A stretch of DNA of 10,487 nt from Hepatocystis sp. ex Piliocolobus tephrosceles (taxonomy: Eukaryota; Apicomplexa; Aconoidasida; Haemosporida; Plasmodiidae). A program made the position numbers and the translations under genes. Under the pieces are notes generated by a model. It was not told the DNA's origin. It saw only the letters and a list, made by a program, of their open reading frames with translations, and searched no databases. Shown piece after piece: positions 1-7,093 of this stretch. Within the stretch, counting starts at the first letter, position 1. Every line of letters starts with the position of its first letter. The DNA lies in the NCBI GenBank assembly GCA_902459845.2, contig CABPSV020000160.1:15001-25487 (forward strand), written 5' to 3'.

Positions 1-249
1 TAATAAATACATACACGAATATGGGTATAAAGGTATAAACAATATATACATACAAAAACACAGTAAAATATTTGTTAATACATCGATACATATTATAGTA
101 GAAAGTGTATGTGGGGAAGGGCGGAGAAATTAAAACGTTTTACTACTTTATAATTTATATTAAACAATTTATTAGGAATTTATTTTTATAAAAAATAAAA
201 TAAAATAATAAACAAATATATAAACAAAAATTAAATGGACTTAAGGTGA

Positions 250-298
<49 letters not shown>

Positions 299-561
299 GA
301 GTGAGGGAGAAATAAAAATTGTTTTATTTTTGCTTTATTTGGGACTCGTTTCTGCTTTATTCATATAAATATATTTATATTCAAATTTGCTTCAACTTTT
401 AAAAATCATCCAATCCATTAAAGTGTAAAAGTTCTCATTCTTTTTCCATTTTGTTTATTTTTCGAATTATTTTTATTTGTATTAAATGTGTTCTTAAAAA
501 ATTTTTAATAGTAAAATTAAATCGGCTCTAGATAACCCTTAAGTTGGATATACATATATAC

Positions 562-592
<31 letters not shown>

Positions 593-887
593 AACTATTT
601 GATTATCTCCTTTTGTTTATTTTACATTAATTTTTCTTATTTTGAACCTGACATTATACAAATTATTTTGATTTTTTAAACAAGCATTAAATGTTTGAAA
701 TTATAATATTGCCTTGGACTGCCATATTAACATCACCTATTCCATTTGCTTAGTTTCCCCCAACTTATATTTTTGGTCATATAGCAACTCTATTATTTGT
801 TCGTACATCCGTCTTGTATTACCGTTTTGTGTTACTGTTACTGTTTTATTTTTTTTTTTTTTTTCGTGTTCCTCAATTGAACAAATT
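1..887. other. Non-coding 3' flank with TA/GA microsatellites
   Basis: No reading frame in this stretch looks like a gene. It lies downstream of the minus-strand HERP-like gene, so it probably holds that gene's 3' UTR and terminator and then intergenic DNA. It contains a compound TA/GA microsatellite (about 250-296), a TA-rich run (about 549-593) and a poly(T) run near 846-864. Bases 700-840 are somewhat richer in G+C than the surroundings. On the minus strand they hold a short open stretch of about 25 codons that ends in TAG, with no usable splice acceptor in front of it, so I do not call it an exon. Confidence 0.6.
250..296. repeat. Compound (TA)n(GA)n microsatellite
   Basis: About 12 TA dinucleotides run directly into 11 GA dinucleotides. 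TA arrays are common in this window, but this is its only GA array, so the purine/pyrimidine strand asymmetry here is local and unusual. It is non-coding and probably polymorphic in length. Confidence 0.9.
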
Positions 888-1210
888 TCAATCTTCTAAA
901 TATGCTACATCGGGTACCCACCATGGTAATAAAGTCATAAAAAACATAACTACTGATTGATAAATAATTTTTTCAAATTTCGTTGGTTTTCTTCTAACGT
1001 TGACATTATCGTTTACATCATTTACATTATTATTATTTTTAGTTGCTTTTTTTTTTTTTTTTTCATTTAAAGGATGTTTAACATAATTCGAATCAGCAGT
1101 ATCTGAACTATTAATAACTTCATCAAAATCAGAAGTAATAATTTCACTATTTTCATTATTATTGAACCTTTCAATATTTATCATTCTTTTTCTTATTTCA
1201 GAATTTAAAC

Positions 1211-1268
<58 letters not shown>

Positions 1269-2869
1269 GTTATTGTTATTGTTATTGTTATTTGATTATG
1301 ACTTAAATTTTTTGTTCTATTTAAAAATGAGTTAATTTCATTTGTATCTTTTTCAAAAATTTCGTTATTTTTACTATAACTGTTTTTATTATAACTGTTT
1401 TTACTATAACTGTTTTCACCATTTAATTCATAATTAAGTTCATCCATATAATTTTTGTCTTTAATAATTTTATTTAAATTTGTATATGTTTCATTTGTCT
1501 TGTTATTAAGCTCACCATCTATTATATTATTTGTTTTATTATTTTTATTATGTTCGTTATTATTTTCATCATTTTTAACAGAATATAACATTAATAATTT
1601 ACTTTGTCCTTTTCTTTTTTGTTTTTCTATATTCTCTTCGTTTCTATCCTTTTCTATCATTCTATCAATATATTTATTTTTCTCTTCATCGTTATGTATA
1701 CTTCCACTTTCCCCTACCACATTTCTTCTTCTTAATGTAAAATTTTGCGAATTTGAAAAAGCAAAATTATTTCCTTCATATTTGTTTTCATCATTGTATT
1801 TATATAAATTATCTTCTATGTTATCACTAACTATATTTTGTATTGATTCTTTGCTTATTTCTTTGTTACTGTTTATATTAGGTGTAATTTTGTTACTCCG
1901 ATTGTTATTATCACTGTCATTCCGATCGTTACTTCCATTGTTACTTCCATTGTTACTTCCATTGTTACTTCCATTGTTACTTCCATTGTTATTTCCATTG
2001 CTACTACCATTGCTACTACCATTGCTACTATTAATAATATTATTATTGTCGCCATAATTATTATCACCTCTATCTCCATCAGTGTTATTGTTTAAATTCA
2101 AAGATTCGCGTCTTCTTCTTAGAACTTGTTCAATAGATTCATTATTTGACATAAAATTAAAATTATTAATTAAAAAATCTAAAAATCCTCTATTATATAA
2201 AATAAATAAAACAGAGATAATAATATAAATCTTAATATTAGCTTCAAATAAAAATAAAACAAATAATATTTTTAGTAATAAAAATATATTAGTCCTTTGC
2301 ATTAAATCAATTATATAACTATTCAAGGTTGTTCTTTGGTTTGTTTGGTTAGTAGCTCCATTTTGATCATTACTGTTAGTAGTGGCACTACCAGAATCAG
2401 TAGTATTAGTAGTAGTTGTAGTTGTAATATTTTCTCCATTTTTTTCATTATTATCATCTTTCTTTTTAATAAATTTTGTTTCTAAGTTATTAATATTTTT
2501 CAAAAATTCATAATTATCATTGGATTTAATTAATGCATCTAAAAAATTATGTTGAGATGCAACATGTTCATTTAATAAATAATCATTCGTTTCATCTTTT
2601 ATATTTGAAATTATATTATTATAAAAATATATATTTTTAATTATATTTTGATATTTTGATAACCTTCTTGCATATGTTAATAATAATATTTTGTATATTT
2701 TTGTCTGATCTTCTTTTAATGCCTCCTCTTTGGACACCTCTTCTTTTGACACCTCTTCTTTGGACACCTCTTCTTTTGACATCTCTTCTTTTGATGCCTC
2801 TTCCTTCAGTTCCCCATGTGATAAATCATCATTTTTTATCAATGCTTCGCCCAAATTATTATCTTCCAT
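888..2869 (-). CDS. HERP-like ER membrane protein, split by a frameshift
   Basis: An acidic, low-complexity protein that I do not recognise by name. The first frame runs from ATG at 2869. Residues 21-50 are six KEE-containing pentapeptides. A helical region follows (about 56-135), then a Thr/Asn linker. Two closely spaced hydrophobic segments (about 195-208 and 214-225) are followed by GFLDFLINNF. Next come an Arg run (250-254), GSNN repeats (281-315) and a long Asn/Lys-rich stretch. In the AAT microsatellite the first frame turns into Ile/Thr and stops at 1205. The poly-Asn frame, one base away, stays open from 1295 to 888 and ends in a hydrophobic helix with MFFMTLLPWWVPDVAYLED. One extra A at 1291-1293 would join both into a protein of about 660 residues. 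A membrane hairpin plus a C-terminal FF..LLP tail resembles HERPUD/HERP proteins, which scaffold the Hrd1 ubiquitin-ligase complex at the ER. This protein has no visible ubiquitin-like domain, so the family call is an inference. I found no splice pair that joins the two frames. Confidence 0.8.
1211..1293. repeat. AAT/AAC trinucleotide microsatellite in coding sequence
   Basis: On the minus strand this is a run of AAC-AAT and then AAT triplets. In one frame it encodes poly-Asn, the usual Plasmodium low-complexity residue, and in the frame of the upstream ORF it encodes Ile-Thr and then poly-Ile. The change of frame in the gene falls at its upstream edge. Confidence 0.9.
1925..2029 (-). repeat. 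GSNN/GSSN tetrapeptide-coding 12-bp repeat
   Basis: Nearly identical 12-base units encode SSNG and then GSNN tetrapeptides (about residues 281-315) in the linker after the membrane hairpin. The unit is a multiple of three, so copy-number change keeps the reading frame. It is likely a disordered, length-variable spacer. Confidence 0.85.
2720..2809 (-). repeat. 15-bp repeat encoding SKEEV-type pentapeptides
   Basis: Six 15-base units encode LKEEA, SKEEM, three SKEEV and SKEEA (residues 21-50). Synonymous Ser codons (TCC/TCA) alternate between neighbouring units, which suggests that two-unit (30-base) blocks were duplicated. The segment is highly charged and probably helical. Confidence 0.85.
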
Positions 2870-2910
2870 CGTTTTTATTCAAAACACACAAAAAAAAATA
2901 AAATATAAAA

Positions 2911-2990
2911 ATAAAACATAAAAATAAAACATAAAAATAAAACATAAAAATAAAACATAAAAATAAAACATAAAAATAAAACATAAAAAT
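2911..2990. repeat. 13-bp A-rich minisatellite
   Basis: The unit cataaaaataaaa repeats with cytosines at 2917, 2930, 2943, 2956, 2969 and 2982, an exact 13-base spacing. A 13-base unit cannot keep a reading frame, which supports a non-coding role. It starts about 40 bases upstream of the start codon at 2869, so it probably lies in that gene's 5' UTR or core promoter. Confidence 0.9.
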
Positions 2991-3933
2991 AAAATAAAAA
3001 ATTAAATAACTACAAACAAAAAAATCAAATCAAACACAAAAAAAAAAAAAAATAAAAATAAAAAAATTAAATTTATGAACGTGGAAAGGCAAAAATAATA
3101 TAATATAATATACATATATATAGGAGCCAATAAATAAACAATTAAATATTATATCATTAAATATTTACATAGTTAATATTCACCAATGCGTGCATAATAA
3201 GCTTTAATAAAAAAAAATAATATGGTTTTATTTTTTTTATTCATATACGAAAAAAAAAAAAAAAAAAAAAAACTATATATATATATATAGTTTTCATATC
3301 TTTTGCTTCGCATATATTTAATCAAAAACGCTTATTCTTATTTGAAAATATTTTATAACTTAAAAACACATTGTTATACGACCCTATATGTCATTGTATA
3401 TATATATGTATATATATGTATATATATTTTTTTTTTTAATGTCATAAACACGGGGTTATATAAGCGAAACCTTATAAATAGAGCCGCATAAATATATTCA
3501 TAAATATATAAGAAACATATACATATAGAACATAAAATTTAGAACCGCTTAATAAAAACAAAAAAAAAATTAAATGAAAAATATTAAATGAAGAATGTTA
3601 AATGAAAAATGTTAAATATACATGTTTATAGCTTTATTTAATTCTAAAAAAAGTAAAAAATGGCACAAAAAATGCCTACACGCATAATAGCAAATGGACA
3701 TATATATATATATATATATATATGTGTTTATTTCTTAGTAACTAAAATAGCATGGAATAATAATCACATCAAACGCTTGCCTATATTTCTAACAAATAAA
3801 AAATATATAGTAATAATTAAGACATACATAAAAAAAAAAAAAGGAATCCGTCCGTTACATACATATATACAAAATAATGATCATGCTAATGTTATATCAC
3901 ATAATATTTTGTTTTAACAATTTTATCTATGTT

Positions 3934-3937
<4 letters not shown>

Positions 3938-3971
<34 letters not shown>
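3938..3971. repeat. Poly(A) tract, 34 bases
   Basis: An uninterrupted run of A in intergenic DNA. Rigid poly(dA:dT) tracts disfavour nucleosomes and are frequent in Plasmodium intergenic regions. Its exact length in an assembly is unreliable. Confidence 0.85.
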
Positions 3972-3974
<3 letters not shown>

Positions 3975-4790
3975 AATTCTCCAATCATAATTAAAATTAA
4001 TTGAAGCTTAAAAAATATATTTATGCAATTTTTTTTTTGTTCACATTCTTTACATTTTCTCATTTGTTGCTAGTCTGCAAAAAAAAAAAAAAAAAAAAAA
4101 AATTCAATATACATATGTGAATATAAACGTGTGTATATAAATACATAATAAACATCTATTAATATATATGTTTAAACATTTTTAATATAAATCTGAAAGA
4201 ATTTAACACGTGTGTAAATATATATACATATATATAAACATACAAATTGTTCATAAGTACATTTGTAATTAAATTATTCAATTTAAGCTGCTTTACCTTT
4301 TGTTATTTAAAGAAAAAAAAAAAAAAATAGAATATCAGTTTTGTTTAAAATAAGAAAAATATTCATTTGCGTATTGAAAAATATCATCCTAAAGTTAAAC
4401 ATAAAATAAACATAAAATAAATCATAACGAAAAAAATCTGTTTTATTTTTAAACAAGTAAATTACAACTGAGATTAAAAAAATATATCCGTAAAATTTAT
4501 AAGCAAAAAAAAAAAAAAAGAAGAAATATTTAATAAAAAGCAGAAACACAAAAATAAAAAGTATATACAAATATTTTATGGGGAAAGGCGACAAGCGTTA
4601 ACTATTTACTTTCATTAACTAATTTTTGTTTTAATTAATTTTATATTAATTTTTCAATTTTTTTTTTATATATAATTTTAAATACTTTTGAAAATGCTTA
4701 ACAATTATGATAAATTACAAAATAAATAATAACAAGTAAAATAAATTAAAAATAACATGTTATACGGTTACAGCTATTTTTGAAAATAAA

Positions 4791-5238
4791 CTATGTATTA
4801 TTAAATATGTAAACTTTTTTCTTATTTTTAATTTAATAGTTAAAAGAAAAAAAAAAGTTTACTTTCATATCGTTTTTGTGTTGTCGTTGCATTTATTTTG
4901 CTTTTATTTATATTGCTTTTATTTATTTTGCTTTTATTTGTTTTGTTTTTATATAATTACTGGGGTATGTAATAAGACTGAAGAGATAAAATCATTCAGC
5001 AAGTCTTTTATTTCTGGGTGAGTTTCCATATATTTACAATTTTCGTTTTTTAAAATATTCTAACAAAAAATTAATAATTTTTTTTGTTTTATGCATATAT
5101 ACTTATGTGCATTTATATATTAATGCATGCTTTATTGGATAAATACATTCAGTGCGCTTAACATAAAATTATTTGATATTTACGTACGGTTTCTTCGTCT
5201 AGATTAGCTTTGTCAATAAAATTTAACTCCTTTTCCAT
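4791..5238 (-). CDS. Small multi-exon RIIa-like domain protein
   Basis: Exon 1 (5238-5188, 17 codons) starts MEKELNFIDKANLDEET and ends at a strong donor, GTACGT. Intron 1 is 128 bases and ends TTTTTTGTTAG. Exon 2 (5059-4961, 33 codons, phase 0) reads NILKNENCKYMETHPEIKD and continues LLNDFISSVLLHTP. Its pattern of H-P-E, then L-L-x-x-F, then L-x-x-x-P is that of the RIIa/dimerisation-docking fold found in PKA regulatory subunits and many axonemal or AKAP-binding proteins. Such domains continue with V-x-x-F-x-x-x-Y-F after the Pro. Exon 2 ends at a possible GTAATT donor. A 30-base exon 3 (4820-4791) after a TAAG acceptor would add KKVYIFNNT and stop exactly where the Tyr is expected. Alternatives are read-through of exon 2 (VII, stop at 4949) or a fourth exon (4696-4678) supplying Tyr and a few more residues. 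Exons 1-2 are well supported; the 3' end is uncertain. In Plasmodium such proteins would fit the male-gamete axoneme or cAMP signalling, but this is inference. Confidence 0.7.
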
Positions 5239-5767
5239 TTTTATATGTACAATATATTTTTTTTATTTGTTACTGCAGATTAATATATGTGTTGAAGCAC
5301 ACGTCCGTACAAGTATATATATATATATATATATATATGCGTTAATTTGTAAATCGATTGATACTACTGTTTAGGCATAAATTGTAGTTCATAAATTATA
5401 TATATATATATATATACTTATTTTTACATAATGCACTATCTCGTTTTATCATTAACTATTCACTTTTATAACATATTCGTTTTTTGATTAAAACATGAAA
5501 TTTAAGATTCTATAGAACATTTTATATAGCATATTTTACTTTTAAAAAAAAAAAGAAAAAGCGATTTTTTTTTTAGAAAAAGTGAAATGTTATAATTGGT
5601 TTTTCATTTATGTCTACATTGTTTATTAAATTGATAAAAAATATATACTAATATATTAACGCATTATATATTGTTATATTATTTTTTTTTATTTAAATTA
5701 GCTTTTTTTTAATTACAAAAAAAAAAAAAAAAAAAATTATTCGAGAGTTTTAACATTTTAAGTGCCA

Positions 5768-5801
<34 letters not shown>

Positions 5802-6041
5802 CAACTTTTAGAATTATATTTTTTAGTAAAAAAGACGCAGCAAACTTTTCTTTTTAACGCATTATCGAAAGGAGAAAAAAAAAAAAAAAAACACAAACAA
5901 AAACACATACGCACCTATACATAATATATATGTATCTATCTGCATGTATATATATATATATATATATATATACCGCATAGACATTCCTCTTGTGTATATA
6001 TATTAATTTTTTTCAATTATTATTATATTTTTAATTTTACG
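5239..6041. promoter_or_regulatory. Divergent promoter region (RIIa-like gene / SDHAF4)
   Basis: About 800 bases separate the two start codons of genes pointing away from each other, so this must hold both promoters and 5' UTRs. It contains TA arrays near 5315-5338, 5396-5416 and 5947-5972, a poly(A) run near 5718-5736 and a 32-base poly(T) run at 5770-5801. I see no recognisable transcription-factor motif that I would defend, and no coding sequence. Confidence 0.65.
5770..5801. repeat. Poly(T) tract, 32 bases
   Basis: An uninterrupted T run about 240 bases upstream of the SDHAF4 start codon and preceded by a poly(A) run (about 5718-5736). The pair of opposed A and T tracts is a plausible nucleosome-depleted core for the divergent promoter. 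Confidence 0.8.
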
Positions 6042-6596
6042 ATGATTAAATTTGACCCAGTGATAATTTTAAAAAAAAAATGCATATTTTTTTGTAATTT
6101 TAATTTTTATCACCATTATGCTATTGATCAAACACTATCAATGAGATATCATATTTTTAAGCATTACAATGAATATAACTTTAAAAAGTCAAATCTTCTA
6201 AGTGGTAAACAATTTTCGACGACTGTTAGTATAAAAAATAATAGTATACAGGATGAAAATGTAATAAAAAGTAAGAACAATTGTAGTGATGATGTTTTAA
6301 TAAATGAAAGTATAAAAAAAAAAAAAACAATTAATGAAAACAGTGAAAATAGTATATTTGAAAATGTAGAAGACATATCATCAAATGATAATTTAAAAAA
6401 AATAAAAAACAAAAAAGTAGTAACGGGTCAAAATTTAGAAAATAGTTTAGAAAATAGTTTAGAAAATAGTTTAGAAAATAGTTTAGAAAATAATTTAAAA
6501 AATAATATTTCAGAAGAATTTGGATATAAATTCGAAAAGCATGAACCAACAATGTTTGGTGATTGGTCTCATAATTGTAGAGTTACAGATTTCTAA
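6042..6596 (+). CDS. SDHAF4: Succinate dehydrogenase assembly factor 4, mitochondrial
   Basis: A 184-residue single-exon protein. Its last 17 residues, EPTMFGDWSHNCRVTDF, match the signature end of the SDHAF4/Sdh8 (DUF1674) family, whose general form is PEPTR(Y/F)GDWE..GR..DF. In yeast and animals this factor binds FAD-loaded SDHA in the mitochondrial matrix, shields it from making reactive oxygen species and promotes its joining with SDHB in complex II. The N-terminus is basic and hydrophobic, with GKQFSTT at residues 55-61, a plausible mitochondrial presequence end; Met34 is an alternative start. Between presequence and motif is a Plasmodium-style insertion (Asn/Lys/Glu-rich) with six NLEN/SLEN tetrapeptides at 131-154. 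Oddities: Met replaces the usual Arg after EPT, and the Gly/Pro-rich lead-in is reduced to EEFGYKFEKH. The protein is longer than most family members because of the insertion. The 3' end faces the large minus-strand gene. Confidence 0.9.
   Translation: MIKFDPVIILKKKCIFFCNFNFYHHYAIDQTLSMRYHIFKHYNEYNFKKSNLLSGKQFSTTVSIKNNSIQDENVIKSKNNCSDDVLINESIKKKKTINENSENSIFENVEDISSNDNLKKIKNKKVVTGQNLENSLENSLENSLENSLENNLKNNISEEFGYKFEKHEPTMFGDWSHNCRVTDF
6432..6503 (+). repeat. 12-bp repeat encoding SLEN tetrapeptides
   Basis: Six 12-base units encode NLEN, four SLEN and NLKN (residues 131-154) just before the conserved SDHAF4 C-terminal motif. Leu every fourth residue with Glu and Asn between gives a likely helical or disordered spacer. 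Copy number can change without loss of frame. Confidence 0.9.
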
Positions 6597-7093
6597 TTCT
6601 AACTAGTTTACTTTTTTTTTTATCCACGTTTTATCTTTATTTGTATCCATTTTGTCCATGTATAAATATATTTTTTCTGCGTACATATATTTTTTTTTGA
6701 AACAAAATAGAAATTTGAATTATATCCTTAATTAATTTTAAAAAAAGTAAAGTGTTTTCAATTTATAAAAAAATGAAATATTCCGTCATATATAATTACA
6801 TATATAGTTATATATTTATATTTACTTTTTTACTTTAACTTAAAAATACACACACAAAAAAAAAAAGATAATACAACACACATTTAAAACGTTAATGTAA
6901 ATAAGACAGTTATTTATAAGGAAAAAAAATATTTATTCACAAATGGTAAAATGTATATGCTTCTGCAGAGATACATACATAAGTATATGCACACATAGAT
7001 GAATGTAAAAACAAACTGCATTAAATAAAATAACTTTTTTTTTTTTTTTACTTCATTATTTTTCACTTATCCATTTGTCACTTATTCCTTTTT
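6597..7093. other. Convergent 3' intergenic region
   Basis: About 500 bases between two genes whose 3' ends face each other (SDHAF4 on plus, the Asn-rich gene on minus). It should contain both 3' UTRs and polyadenylation sites. I see only short A and T runs (for example about 7036-7049) and no gene or structured RNA. Confidence 0.6.

Larger units (their letters stand above)
2870..4790. other. Long intergenic region, 5' of the HERP-like gene
   Basis: About 1.9 kb with no supportable gene. It should hold the promoter and 5' UTR of the minus-strand gene ending at 2869 and the 3' flank of the RIIa-like gene. Contents: a 13-bp minisatellite (about 2911-2990), poly(A) runs at 3250-3272, 3938-3971 (34 A) and about 4079-4102, TA arrays near 3274-3290 and 3698-3722, and repeated TATATATG units near 3395-3427. 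The few ORFs of 60-95 codons here run through TA or homopolymer tracts and look fortuitous. If the RIIa-like gene has a fourth exon, it would end at 4678. Confidence 0.6.

Noticed and set aside
714..899. A possible small exon in the G+C-richer stretch, either strand
   Set aside because: The plus frame includes a poly-Phe run from the poly(T) tract. The minus frame (ending YKLGETKQME) has only poly(A) before it and no pyrimidine-tract acceptor, and the gene upstream already ends with a natural tail at 888.
1455..2057. A 200-codon plus-strand ORF rich in Leu, Ser and Phe
   Set aside because: It is antisense to the low-complexity part of the HERP-like gene. Its Leu-rich run is the complement of the GSNN repeat.
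3269..3296. Inverted repeat AAAACTATAT...ATATAGTTTT as a possible terminator or structured RNA
   Set aside because: The palindrome is mostly the self-complementarity of a TA array flanked by A and T runs, which is expected often in DNA of this composition.
3450..3495. A local G+C-richer patch as a possible ncRNA gene
   Set aside because: I could not fold it into a tRNA, snoRNA or other known pattern, and no boxes or conserved stems were evident.
3660..3917. An 85-codon plus-strand ORF starting MAQKMPTRIIANGH
   Set aside because: It runs straight through a TA microsatellite (IYIYIYI) and a poly(A) run (KKKK). The start looks coding-like for only 14 codons, and I see no supporting splice sites.
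4307..4594. A 95-codon minus-strand ORF that could be a later exon of the RIIa-like gene
   Set aside because: It is a Phe/Ile/Tyr-rich translation of T-rich DNA with poly-Phe runs. No segment fits the missing end of the domain, and the composition is that of intergenic sequence.
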